Shown here one piece after another: positions 46,251 through 56,874 of a stretch of DNA of 64,000 nucleotides. The stretch's first letter is position 1, and each line of letters begins with the position of its first letter. The DNA is from Physcomitrium patens (lineage: Eukaryota > Streptophyta > Bryopsida > Funariales > Funariaceae), in assembly GCF_000002425.4 (NCBI RefSeq), contig NC_037254.1:24593727-24657726 (forward strand), in the 5' to 3' direction. Position numbers and translations under genes: made by a program. The notes beneath the pieces were generated by a model. The model was not told the DNA's origin, did not search any database, and saw only the letters and a program-made list of their open reading frames with translations.

Positions 46251-46673
46251 ATGGAGAACCAACAACCAGCGGATTCGACTCAAGAGCCTTCATTTGCTAA
46301 CTTGCCAGATGAGACATTACGATTTTCACAACCTTTAAGATGACGCAATCAAGATGAAGATCTTCAAGAACGACATGTTCTTCCTCGAATAGATGGCGAG
46401 ATACAACACGTTTGGTATCACGATTTGGGAAGGGACTCCCGATGTATGGTGATTGTGTTAGAGGTAGGAACAACTCCTGATGGTGTTTCAAATATTCTAT
46501 TCAAAGGAAGTTACGAAGGCCTCAACAATGATTAAATAACTGGGTGGTTGTCCCGCCCTGATATGGGACACTACCGATGGTTGAGAGGCCCTATCAATCA
46601 TCTTCAAAGAGATCAAAGATCAGAGTTTGTGGTGAATACAATTCATCGCATCATAGATTTCCTCAACATATGA
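46251..46673 (+). pseudogene. D3 extra 3' ORF, 140 codons, unknown function
   Basis: ATG 46251 to TGA 46671-46673, with two in-frame stops at 46341 (TGA, CGA by one transition) and 46533 (TAA, CAA by one transition). Otherwise the frame reads as an ordinary mixed-composition protein with a MENQQPADSTQEPS start, a VWYHDLG block, and a C-terminal half rich in Trp, Arg and His. It lies between the chromodomain and the purine tract. D2 has no room for it, only about 60 bases. No known domain was recognised. It could be a captured host fragment or a lineage-specific accessory protein. Confidence 0.5.
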
Positions 46674-46714
46674 TGACCGCTCCTCGTGGAACTCGTCCCT
46701 AGAAGGGGGGGTAA

Positions 46715-47275
46715 TGTCACGGACATAATCATGAAAGATAATAATTACATATACAAATAGGTAGAAGTAAGTAAAAGTAGCTAAAAATAAGTTAATTCTA
46801 TAGTATTTAATATGAAAGCTTCCTAGAAGCTTCATAGACGCTGCTTTGATTTCATAGGTGTCTTTAATTGACTTTTTGGATTAGAAACGTGGTCAACAAG
46901 TTGGCCATGTGCCACACATGTTGTTAGCTTGAAGATCAAGCTAACTATGTGGCCCACACATAAAAAAACTTGCCTTGTAAGTCAAGGCATGTGTTCTACA
47001 AAGTCAACACATATTAGAGGTCCTATAGAACGTCGCCACATAGCCCCTAGTTAGATAGTATATATAGAGACAAGAGTGAAGGCTTCTTCACTCTTGTCAA
47101 TTCCTTTCTTGCTTCTAGTCTAGTTTCAAGGGTCTCTAGTTTCTTTGTCTTTTGGCAATAGCCATTCCAGTTTTTCTTTCAATATACATACTTGTTTATT
47201 TATATTTTGTTACCTTTCTTTGAGTGAAGGCTCACTTGTCTGAATTGTTTTTTCATCGAGTTCTTGTCCTTGACA
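46715..47275 (+). repeat. D3 3' LTR
   Basis: 561 bp, direct copy of 29781-30341, preceded by a purine tract with a run of seven G (46701-46711). Followed by TTGCC and the rest of the D2 LTR. Confidence 0.92.
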
Positions 47276-47280
47276 TTGCC

Positions 47281-47508
47281 ATGCAACTCATAGTTTGATA
47301 GTATATATAGACGCAAATGTAGAGCTTTCTTGATTCTTGTCAATGCTTTTCTAATTCTTAGTCTTATTTCAAGACTTTCTAGTCTTCTTATCTTTGGTAA
47401 TAGTCAATTTAGTTTAATATATTATCATCTTTGAATGATTTTTAAGTCTTTTTGAGTGATACAAGAATATATTGGGATTTTTTTCTTTCATGATTCATAT
47501 CTTTGATA
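47281..47508 (+). repeat. D2 3' LTR, distal part
   Basis: Continues the LTR cut at 29780: TATA region near 47302, then ATTCTTGTCAA, ending CTTTGATA at 47508 and followed by the D2 target duplicate TGAAG. Confidence 0.8.
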
Positions 47509-47513
47509 TGAAG

Positions 47514-48944
47514 TAGAATACAAACAAGATCTTACAATATAAAACTAAGTATTTACAATAAATGAATTTTTTTTGTAGAATGAAAAAAAATAGAAAATTA
47601 TTTAAATGAGATTTTTTCTTACTATAAATTTTATATAAAAATAAAAAAAATTTTAAAATATATAAAGATAAAAATACTAAAAAATAGTTTAGTGCTAATA
47701 TTAATAACTAGATTGTTGATAAACTCAAAGTTAAAAATTATTTTAAGAAGTAGAATAAATATAAGTGAGATTTTTAATTTTAATTGAATTTTGTTGTTAC
47801 TATTGCTTTAAAAATAAATCATTGCTTAAAACATAAATAAGATTTTTTAATAGTTGATTTTAAGAAATTAATTAAAATTTTAATTTTCTTTTTTAATTCT
47901 AATAATATCGTTTGATTATGATGATAATTCAAATTTTTAAATGTCATTAGTAATTTGTGTTTTTAATTTGTTGTTATTGTAGTTTAAAAATTTGAGTTCA
48001 AATAAATGATTCAATTAAAACATATAAATATTTAATTAGATTAGGATCTTAGAATTAAGATTTCAAGAATAAATGAGGGTTTTTTTGATCTTAAGCAATA
48101 AGCCTATTTAATTGAAATGATTTTATTTAAGCTAATAAAGAAATTATTTTTCTATAATAATGTCAAGTTTAAGGCCATGTAACTAGTTTAATAAAGAGCT
48201 TTTGTTGCTAATAAATTAACTTACAGGTTTCTAAAGTAGGACATTAAATATTCAAAAAAATTAAAATATAATATATATATATATATATATATATTAAAAA
48301 ATAAGTACAATTTTATTTATAGATCATTTGAAAGCTATTAAGCTATTACAATGTTGACAAGAACTCTTGCTTATCTAAATTGTCTATTGTTGTGTCTTTA
48401 AAATTTAGGTGAGTTATCTTGCATTCCAACCAAATGGTTGTGAGCACAAATTAGTCAACATAAACACAATCCTTGCTCAATGAAAAAATCTTGAATTCCG
48501 TCGCATGAAAATGTATTGAATTCATGATTAACATATCTCAAATGAAAATGAAAAATGAAAAAAGGACATTGTTTGAATTCACCTGTCCACGAAATTTATA
48601 GTGGATATTAGAAGTTTTCAATCAATAGGAGCATTACATGCCGTAATCAAATTGTTGAATAATGAATAACAAATGCTGTTAATTCACAATCACAAAACTT
48701 GTCTACACATATGCAAAGCTTGTGTTTGTAAAGCATGGAAATGTTTTACACAGAAATTGCATTTAATATCTGCCTGGGTCATGAGCTGATACGTATAAGT
48801 TAAATTCCATTCTTTGTGAAAGCGTCTATTTGAATGTAAATCAACTATCTCGCTCTCGTGAGGTTCTTTAATATATCCAAATGGTCATGCCACATGTCAA
48901 AGACCGCGGTAAAGTCTAACAATAAGACTCTCCAATCGATGGTC
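47514..48944. other. AT-rich spacer between D2 and the right CHS arm
   Basis: No gene is supportable. Bases ~47690-48245 match ~56875-57435 in direct orientation (repeat S). A TA microsatellite lies near 48271-48294. The last ~150 bases (48790-48944) are less AT-rich and unique here. Confidence 0.6.
47690..48245 (+). repeat. Repeat S, copy 1
   Basis: Diverged match to ~56875-57435; the best block contains ATTGAAATGATTTTATTT and the following GCTAATAAATTGAC-like stretch. No ORF and no clear termini. Confidence 0.55.
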
Positions 48945-49599
48945 AAAATTGGCAATGCACATGTGTCATGGCTCTAGACACCCCCGTCATCATATGGCCA
49001 TACAGTATTGGTTCACAAATAGGAAAATGCTGCATTTCCACTCAGACGGAAACATGTTCCAGTATGAGCTAATAATGGCAAACCCACCGGACGATTCCCT
49101 TACGATTTATATTTGAAGTGAAGAATCTAAAGTCTGCAGCTGTTCGTTGACAACCATACGGACCAATTGTCATAGTTCCCTAGGATTTTGAAAGTGGATT
49201 GTGACGTCTTCGAAGCTTCATGCGGATGGTCCGAACAAGCCAGCAGCCGAAGTAAACTCCAGGTCATCTCAAAAGGCTGTCAACGTTGAAAGAAACCAAC
49301 AGGCGCCTGGAAAAGGAACAAAAGCCGCAAGAAAAAAGTCGCCAAGACTGCACTGTTCCTGTCGAAGTCCTACATCATTCAACGCTCTTCCCTGGCTTGT
49401 GGGCCACCACATTCACTCTGCACACTCCCCTCATCTAGAAAGCGATGCTGAATGAAGCTGCACAACAGAGAACTTCTCTGTGCACTCAACGCATTCAGGA
49501 AGTGTAGCAGATAGAGCAACAAACTTGTGAGCTAACAGATTCAGAGCGAGACGTCTGCTCAACTCGGGCCACCTTCTCGCCGGCACATTGTGCGTTGCA

Positions 49600-49604
49600 T
49601 ATAA
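49600..49604 (+). promoter_or_regulatory. TATA box, right CHS
   Basis: TATAA 151 bp upstream of ATG 49755; start expected near 49630. No ATG occurs between that point and 49755. GACGTC at 49203-49208 is a candidate bZIP site. Confidence 0.65.
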
Positions 49605-49754
49605 GCCCCCTGATTTTGGCAGGTTAAGAGATCCTAGGCAGTGGCTGCAGGGCCAGTTCACCGGAACAAATTGAACGCTCATTGTCCGGCCGCTTCGAGA
49701 CAACCCCGAGTGAGCAGCTCGGACTCAACATCCATTCCGAACCCAAACGTGCCC

Positions 49755-51221
49755 ATGGCACCAAGCGGAGAAGTCGACGTTCAGGGTGCTGCCACAAGGA
49801 GCGCGCTTCCCAGAGGCCAGCCTCGCGCTGAGGGACCAGCATGTGTGTTGGGCGTCGGCACTGCGGTGCCTCCCGCGGAGTTCCTGCAGAGCGAGTACCC
49901 CGACTTCTTCTTCAACATCACCAACTGCGGCGAGAAGGACGCCCTGAAGGCCAAATTCAAGCGCATCTGTAAGTCCACCTCCACCGTGTGACTCTCTTCG
50001 CGGCTCGTGATGTGCTCACTGTTCCCTGTGGGCCGGCCCTCACCCCCAGCCGCGCTCGACGACGTGCTCATTGCACGGGCTGCGCGGCGCGAGCGCATTA
50101 GAATTGCGACTTGTGATTTGTTGCGGGCGTCGAGATGGGAATGCGGCGGTCGCGATGTTCCTGAAATTGGGTCGATTCCGGCCCCTTACGACGGCAGCTG
50201 ACGCTTGGCCATGAATGTCGATGCAGGTGACAAGTCGGGGATCCGCAAGCGCCACATGTTCCTCACGGAGGAGGTGCTCAAGGCCAACCCCGGCATCTGC
50301 ACGTACATGGAGCCCTCCCTGAACGTCCGCCACGACATCGTCGTCGTCCAGGTCCCCAAGCTCGCCGCGGAGGCAGCCCAGAGGGCCATCAAGGAGTGGG
50401 GCGGCCGCAAGTCTGACATCACCCACATCGTGTTCGCCACCACCAGCGGCGTGAACATGCCCGGAGCCGACCACGCCCTGGCCAAGCTGCTGGGCCTGAA
50501 GCCCACGGTGAAGCGGGTCATGATGTACCAGACCGGGTGCTTTGGCGGTGCTTCCGTGCTCAGGGTGGCCAAGGATCTGGCGGAGAACAACAAGGGCGCC
50601 AGGGTGTTGGCGGTGGCCAGCGAGGTCACGGCCGTCACATACCGCGCACCCAGCGAGAACCACTTGGACGGCTTGGTGGGCTCGGCCCTGTTCGGCGATG
50701 GCGCCGGAGTGTACGTGGTGGGATCCGATCCCAAGCCGGAGGTGGAGAAAGCACTGTTCGAGGTGCACTGGGCGGGCGAGACGATCTTGCCAGAGAGTGA
50801 TGGAGCCATTGATGGGCATCTGACGGAGGCGGGGCTCATCTTCCACCTCATGAAGGACGTGCCAGGGCTGATCTCCAAGAACATCGAGAAGTTCTTGAAC
50901 GAGGCCAGGAAGTGCGTCGGTTCGCCCGATTGGAACGAGATGTTCTGGGCGGTGCACCCGGGAGGCCCGGCCATTCTGGACCAGGTGGAGGCGAAGCTGA
51001 AGCTGACCAAGGACAAGATGCAGGGGAGCAGGGACATACTGTCGGAGTACGGCAACATGTCGTCGGCGTCGGTGTTGTTCGTGCTGGATCAGATTCGCCA
51101 GAGGTCGGTCAAGATGGGGGCGTCGACGCTGGGAGAGGGCAGCGAGTTTGGCTTCTTCATTGGATTCGGTCCGGGGCTCACCCTGGAAGTGCTGGTCCTC
51201 CGGGCCGCGGCCACCGTTTGA
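49755..51221 (+). CDS. CHS: Chalcone synthase, right copy (two exons)
   Basis: Same enzyme as the left copy. Exons are 49755-49968 and 50227-51221, with the 258-bp phase-1 GT-AG intron at Cys72. It encodes 402 residues with Cys176-His315-Asn348 and Phe227/Phe277. The start is the first ATG after the TATA box, in the context GCCCATGGC. An in-frame extension upstream would need a non-ATG start and is not accepted. It is convergent with the LHCII gene 1.95 kb downstream. Exon sequence is strongly GC-rich at third positions. Coding DNA differs from the left copy by one silent base, so both should give the same protein while using different 3' flanks. Confidence 0.96.
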
Positions 51222-51222
51222 G

Positions 51223-53169
51223 CGGCGTCCTAATGGCGTTGTTCGACCGTGGTGACTATTTGGAAGGTCATTTGTCATTGTACCCTCCGAATCGAGGTCT
51301 AGAGAGCGCCCCTTGGTACATTATTCTGATTAGAAGCTACCTTGACCGTTTCGTAGTTGATTTTTTGCATCAGGGCTTTCTCTGTCATTTCAGTGAAGTT
51401 AAGCCGCAGATATCCATTCCATCCATTCAAATCACGCTACTCCGAAGAAATTATAGATAGTGTAAACTGTATCATAATTCAATACCCTGTCACGAGTTAA
51501 AGTTACAATTTTTTTTGTCATGTCCCCGAATTCTTGGAGGAGGATTGTTCCAAATGGATTTTACACTGCACTGAAATTTGCAGTTTTGGGGAGTATTGTT
51601 GGAGTTGAGAAGTGAATGCATCATGCCCGCGTCTAGTGAGAAGAAGCACACGTTGATTGCAATGTAATTGACGCTCCGCCGCAGCAATACTTGTTGTGCC
51701 CTACATTTGCAACAACACAAAATGCTTACCAACTGTGCGCATTTGCGTTGCATTGTAGATACACAAAGCTCCCAGTAATAGAGTTAGCTACACTAATTCA
51801 AATTTTGCTTGTGACCATGAGCTCAATAAGTGCTTTAATAATAACTACATGTGAATTGAAAAGTCAAATGACTCAGCACACAGTGGCCTGCTGAGGAATG
51901 AATTTCTAGTACATACTGCAATGAGCGGAATGCAAGATTTGGTTGGGACATTTGGATTCTGTCTGATTTGTTGGAGATGGAATGTAATCCGCAATCATTC
52001 CTCCCCTCTGAAGATATGTGTGCAATAGTATATCATTTGGACAGGAGTAGAATCTCATTTTCCAGGCGCAAAGCGTACCTGATTTACTCTACGTTTTCTT
52101 GCGCCTAATGCAGAAAAGACACACTGCGGTTGCTAGCACTGCGACTCTCATAATCCGAAACTATGTACACCAATCAAGAATCTATACATCTACAGTCAAG
52201 ACCGTCTGACACGTCCATTTTGCAAGGATGAAGAGCATATCAGTTCTGATATTCTTCCTGACTAATCCTTTCGATCCCGAATTCGAACTACACAGGTTCT
52301 TCCTTTCAAAATGCACACTGTTTACGCTGTGCACTGCCCGTTTCGAGCGATTCCTGTGTTCCTTGTTCTACCTTCTTGCATACACCACGACGGTCCATAT
52401 ACAAAAATTATCCCCACATCCCTTCCGCATTCATCTCCCTCCACTCCCATGGTACACAGTCGGTCTCTAGTCCCTTGCCCCGCTCCGACAAGCTTTACGC
52501 AACCCATTCAACGCCCACACATTCGTTTTCTCCACAGCAGCGTCCCGTTCCAGGAACTGCGTATTCCCGTCCTACTTCGACACCAAAGTGAACCGATGAG
52601 AATTGTGTGAGAGCCCGCTGTGTGCCTCACCCTCATATATGCTGATTGAGCTCTGCCATCCACGCAAACTACCTCTCGACGCCAATTCAATCACATGTCA
52701 CGGCTTGCCAGATATGGATAATCCACCAGTCAACTCCAGTCACAAACAATCCCCGCCAACTTTATCCCCCCACCGTGCGCAGCGCATGGGCGCCTCGCTA
52801 TGCTCCTAGAGATCAAACAAATTCCCCCGCACCCACCCTCACATTCACAGTTTCGGCTCTCACCGTCTTTCACTCCACGAAACCACTCCCCATCACATCG
52901 ATCCCGCAAGACATGGCGCTACTTCCCATACCGGCCGAAACCAACACACACCCGTCTGCGTACGGAACCGTTCCATGCCCACATCCACACCCGCCTCCCC
53001 GTCCCTCCGCCCAGTTGCAATTCCCAATTACAATAACACATCCACAATTTACTCATTCACACTCTCCCAATGTACAACTGTGCGAACGCCGCCAACCCGA
53101 CTGGTGGCTCCGTCTAGGTGACAGACTCTCGCAGCTCACAGAAAATTAAATCGGCTCTACCGCGCCATC
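51223..53169. other. Intergenic interval between CHS (right) and LHCII gene
   Basis: About 1.95 kb holding the 3' flanks of two convergent genes. No repeat family seen elsewhere in the window occurs here. Bases ~52400-53150 are C-rich on the plus strand and give open stretches with Pro/His/Ser-rich, low-information translations, not supported as genes. Confidence 0.6.
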
Positions 53170-54389
53170 CTAGTTCCCGGGGGTGAAGTTGGTGGCGTAC
53201 GCCCATGCGTTGTTGGCCACCGGGTCGGCCAAGTGGTCGTTCAAGTTCTCCAATGGCCCCTTTCCGGTCACGATCGCCTGCACGAAGAACCCGAACATCG
53301 AGAACATCGCCAATCGCCCGTTCTTGATCTCCTTCACCTTCAGCTCCGCGAAGGTGTCGGGGTCGTCAGCCAAACCCAAGGGGTCGAACGACCCTCCCGG
53401 GTAGATGGGGTCTGTCACCTCGCCCAGGGGTCCTCCCGCAACACGGTAGCCCTCCACGGCTCCCATCAGCACCACCTGGCATGCCCAGATCGCCAAAATG
53501 CTCTGGGCGTGCACCAGGCTCGGGTTGCCCAGGTAGTCCAACCCGCCCTCGCTGAAAATCTGCGCTCCGGCCTTGAACCACACCGCCTCGCCGAACTTCA
53601 CGCCGCTCTTCGCCAACAGCTCCGGGGTCAGGCACCCCAAAGCCCCCAGCATGGCCCACCGGGCGTGGATCACCTCCAGCTCCCTGTTGCGGGCGAACGT
53701 CTCCGGGTCGGACGACAGTCCGGCGGTGTCCCACCCGTAGTCTCCAGCGAACTCGCCGGTCAGGTACGACGGAGTCTCGCCGGAGAAGGGGCCCAAGAAC
53801 TTGGGTCGGTCAGCTCCGTACCTGAGCAACAGTCCGACGTTCGGCTTAGGCATACGTTCCTCTCTATCCCTCACCAATGTCACCTCAGCAATGCACACCC
53901 TCGCCATAGCAGCTCTGACCCCAACATTTGTCACACTTCCAATGCCCCACCGCCGATGCCAACCTCCATCTCTCACCTCTCACCTCTCAAGCTGCTCCGC
54001 GCGTGGACAACCAAACCGACCACACGCCCCGGCCGGATGCCATTCCGATTTCCAAATTCAAGGCCTCCACTGCTTCATGGCCTCCGCCCCACAATCCCCA
54101 ATCCCCAATCCACAACACACTCCGCTCAACCCCAATCCCCAACACACTCCGCTCAACCCCAATCCCAATCGCGCTCCCAACACAACCATCAAGCACTCAA
54201 AACTGTCATCCCAGAGTTCGTCAAGTGGGGACCATACCAGATGCTGTCGCTGCCAGCGGACTTGCTCACGGTCCGCCGCATCGTGACGCGGGCCTCCACA
54301 TTGCCCACCTTGCGGGACAGCTCGTTCACGGGCTTGAGCACACCCTGCCCAGCCAAGGCTGTCGAGTGCATCGCGGTAGCTCCTGCCAT
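53170..54389 (-). CDS. LHCB: LHCII chlorophyll a/b-binding protein (two exons)
   Basis: Major light-harvesting antenna protein of photosystem II in the thylakoid membrane. Exons are 54389-54238 and 53821-53170, giving 267 residues; the intron is 416 bp (GT...AG, splitting the Trp51 codon). Residues ~1-37 are a chloroplast transit peptide ending VTM, and the mature start RRTV carries the Thr phosphorylated in state transitions. The trimerisation motif WYxxxR is at 51-56. Helix 1 has [16 protein letters not shown] and helix 3 has [16 protein letters not shown], supplying the Glu/Arg ion pairs and chlorophyll ligands. It is of the Lhcb1/2/3 type; the moss subtype is not resolved. GC-rich coding sequence. 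Confidence 0.95.
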
Positions 54390-54496
54390 GTCTGCACACA
54401 CGTTCCCGAACGGAGGATCTCCAACAGAATGGAGTGAAGCGATGAAGTGGCGATACCGGGCCGACTGTGCACGGACGACCCAGCTCGGAGGAGGGC

Positions 54497-54503
54497 CTTA
54501 TAG
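54497..54503 (-). promoter_or_regulatory. TATA box and light-type elements, LHCII gene
   Basis: CTATAAG on the minus strand 108 bp upstream of the ATG. About 55 bases further upstream are GATAAG (54558-54563, plus strand) and CCAAT (54554-54558, minus strand), motifs common in LHC promoters. Confidence 0.6.
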
Positions 54504-55219
54504 CGACTTCGCCCAGCGCAAAATCATGCTCGGGGCACTTCTACGGTCACCGGATTGGATAAGCCGAGATATCTCCACTGAGATAGCGAGATGGAATTCC
54601 CATCGAGCTGACCGCTGCTGGCCGCTGCTGCCAACCACGGAAACGGATTCCGCTGCCTCCAAAACCAGATGAATGTCACATTCCTCTGGCACCACTGTGG
54701 TCGTCATGGCCCATCTCGTGGTCAGCGGGCTGCACTGTTGGAAGCCCACGCAGCACCCAGTTGCAACAGAGTAAAAAGCCATGCTCATGACATCCTGTGG
54801 CTGGGAAGGGCAACTAAACCTATTTTAGAGGGGTAAATGTCACACCTACGTGACATGTTGCATTCTGCGCACAGAACTAGTGTCAAGAGTATGTGTATAA
54901 ATGTATATGTATGCTCACAACCAACATGGCATTTGCACAAACCATTCACACAAACACAAATGTATTATTTGATAATTGTAAGGCTTGAGGTGCATAGGAA
55001 GAGTTTGGAGGGCCTACCTAATAGCTTATATATATATATATATATATATCTATATAGAAACAAGAATAGGGCAACCATTAGTCTCAAGAGAAGCTATGTT
55101 GTATTTTGGTCTTAGTATAAAACTTTGTAATGTCATCATATTTTCCAACTATCCTTTTAGTTCTTTTACATCTTATTATTATTTGTTGTCTCTTAAGCTT
55201 CTTTCTTCTTTAGTGGTAT
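54504..55219. other. LHCII upstream region and AT-rich flank
   Basis: Promoter-proximal sequence to about 54830, then AT-rich DNA with a TA microsatellite at about 55026-55050. No gene is supportable. Confidence 0.5.
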
Positions 55220-55384
55220 ATGAGTATATTGACTATCAAATTCTTATTCACAATTAGTATCTTTGTGGCATTTTTTTTTCTTAAGAAGACTTTCATCTAC
55301 TTATAGGATTGTAAAGAAAGCAAAATTAGATATATTAACAAAAATAATACAATATGTATCTTTGAACGGATGTAAAGAATAGTG
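55220..55384 (+). repeat. 165-bp direct repeat, left copy
   Basis: Matches 56444-56609 with few differences (from ATATGAGTATATTGACTATC to GTAAAGAATAGTG). The two copies flank a 1.06-kb segment with a minus-strand chromovirus integrase fragment. Confidence 0.88.
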
Positions 55385-55429
55385 ATTACTACTTTGAAGT
55401 AGTTTTAATCTATTTTGGCACTGCATAAA

Positions 55430-56443
55430 TCTAAGACTTCTACTACCATGAAATCTTGATTATTTTTCATGTTTATAAGAAGATGTTGTATTTGACTTCT
55501 TCTCAAGATATTCATTGTCTTATATGGCTCAAAAAGAGATACATGGAATATGAAATGGATCTTCATAGACTCCAATAGATTTAATCGATAAGCAAAAAGA
55601 TTGACTTATTCACTGATAGGAAAAGGTCCAATTCTATGATAGTCCAACTTGTCACAAGGATGAGTAGTCTTAATATGATAACAAAGTACCCATACCTTAA
55701 CAACTATGTTGAATTGTGGTTGTTCCTTGAAATAGGCATCCACATTGATTTTTTGTCATTCTTGAGCTTCTTTTAATTGTGCCTTCATTCTTGCATGTAA
55801 TTTTGACAAATGATTTGCAAAACATTTTGCCATAGAATTATCAACTTTTAAAAAGTTAAATGTATCAAGTCATACATAATAACCAAAGTGTACAAAGAAA
55901 GGTGTTTGTTGAGTAGAACAATCTAATAAATTATTATATGCAAACTCTGCCAATGGCAAAAGAGTAGTTCAATCATCTTAATGATAATTGATGGTACACC
56001 TCAAATACTACTCTAAAATTTAATTCACTTATTCTGATTGTCTATCAATTTGAAGATGAAAAGCTCAAAAGAGCTTTTTATCTACTTTTATAATCTTAAA
56101 AAGGATTCTCCAAAAATCTTGATATAGATCAAGTTCCCTATTTAATATAATATCCGTAGATAATCCATGATAGCAATAATTGTTGTTTAGAAAAAGCTTA
56201 GTTGTTTCTTTTCTTTTGATAGATTTTGTACATGGTACAAATATGCCATCTTGGTAAATTGATCTACTATCACAAATATAGAATCATATAAACATAAGAT
56301 TGAATGATTTATAATAAAATCCATAAGAATAAAAGTCCATGGTTGTTTCAAGATAGGTAATGGTTGAAGAAGTGCTTAAGATTGATGATGAAGAATTTTG
56401 GATCTTAAACAAATATCACATCATTGTACAAAGTCTTTGTACA
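55430..56443 (-). pseudogene. Chromovirus integrase fragment (D5)
   Basis: Reverse complement matches D3 about 45000-45935: the zinc-finger end, the DHFTKMAxFVPCTKS block (about 56260-56220), the DDE region and the HxVFHMSLxEPY block near 55545. It is decayed by stops and has no LTR at either end. Confidence 0.78.
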
Positions 56444-56609
56444 ATATGAGTATATTGACTATCAAATTCTTATTTACAATTAGTAGCTTTGTTGCATTTT
56501 CTTTGTTAAGAAAACTTTCATTTACTTGTAGGATTGTAAAGAAAGCAAAATTAGATATATTAGCAAAAATAATACAATATGTATCTTTGAACGAATGTAA
56601 AGAATAGTG
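56444..56609 (+). repeat. 165-bp direct repeat, right copy
   Basis: Second copy of 55220-55384. Its left edge joins the integrase fragment directly at GTACA/ATATGAG. Confidence 0.88.
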
Positions 56610-56874
56610 TTTAGCAAAAATTATTGAAAAGATCTTAGATTGATATTTAGAGAGGTTTGGTGGTGAATTAGGATCAAAATCATACCTTAGGTTACAAAAG
56701 TAGGTGTTTAGAATAAAAAAATGGATTTGTTTTGTTGATTGCAAAAAATATTCAAAGTTTAACTTGATGTAATTTCTTTTAGACTTGATTTTGGATGTGG
56801 GTAGAATGATGATTTCATAAGATTTGAAGATGAGAATATTAAATAATGGTTATGTTCTATTATTTGCAACAAGA

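Larger units (their letters stand above)
29781..47275 (+). mobile_element. Element D3: chromodomain gypsy retrotransposon (chromovirus), nested in D2
   Basis: Equal 561-bp LTRs (29781-30341 and 46715-47275) with TG...CA ends. The duplication is TTGCC (29776-29780 and 47276-47280). Primer-binding site at 30344-30354; purine tract at about 46701-46711. The order is gag, protease, RT, RNase H, integrase, GPF motif, chromodomain and an extra ORF. Without A2 and the B solo LTR it would be about 6.4 kb. Several stops and one frameshift inactivate it; the LTRs differ by a few percent. Confidence 0.93.
22460..47508 (+). mobile_element. Element D2: old decayed chromovirus, carrying later insertions
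   Basis: 5' LTR at 22460-23004. The 3' LTR is split into about 29470-29780 and 47281-47508. The flanking duplication is TGAAG (22455-22459 and 47509-47513). The internal order is gag, protease (broken by repeat R at 24.71-26.32 kb), RT, RNase H, integrase and chromodomain. D3 inserted into the 3' LTR at 29780/29781, with TTGCC duplicated. The coding parts are full of stops and strongly AT-shifted, and the two LTRs are heavily diverged, so this is the oldest insertion between the CHS arms. Confidence 0.88.
48945..51222 (+). repeat. CHS palindrome, right arm (2278 bp)
   Basis: Inverted partner of 20063-22340. The match begins at 48945, where left and right flanks become unrelated, and ends one base after the CHS stop. 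Confidence 0.95.

Noticed and set aside
22460-48944. Reading the whole region between the CHS arms as one giant inverted-repeat transposon
   Set aside because: Arm ends carry no terminal motif or target duplication, the arms are CHS genes, and each insert between them has its own LTRs and target duplications.
49641-49754. In-frame N-terminal extension of CHS
   Set aside because: It would start at GTG; the first ATG after the predicted transcription start is 49755, which also gives the normal CHS length.
50040-51278. Long minus-strand open frame (412 codons) opposite CHS exon 2, and its equivalents at 20328-21245 and 20227-21099
   Set aside because: A by-product of the G/C-biased codons of CHS on the other strand; no domain, and the real CHS frame with catalytic residues explains the region.
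52646-53149. 167-codon open frame between CHS and LHCII
   Set aside because: Pro/His/Thr-rich translation with no domain, overlapping other open frames in the same C-rich DNA; likely the 3' flank of LHCII.
53233-54672. 479-codon plus-strand open frame opposite the LHCII gene
   Set aside because: It crosses the LHCII exons and intron on the opposite strand and has a low-complexity Ser/Pro/His-rich translation.
55020-55260. Possible chromovirus LTR fragment near the TA tract
   Set aside because: Only a short resemblance around the TATA-like stretch and CAAGAAT; not enough aligned blocks to support it.
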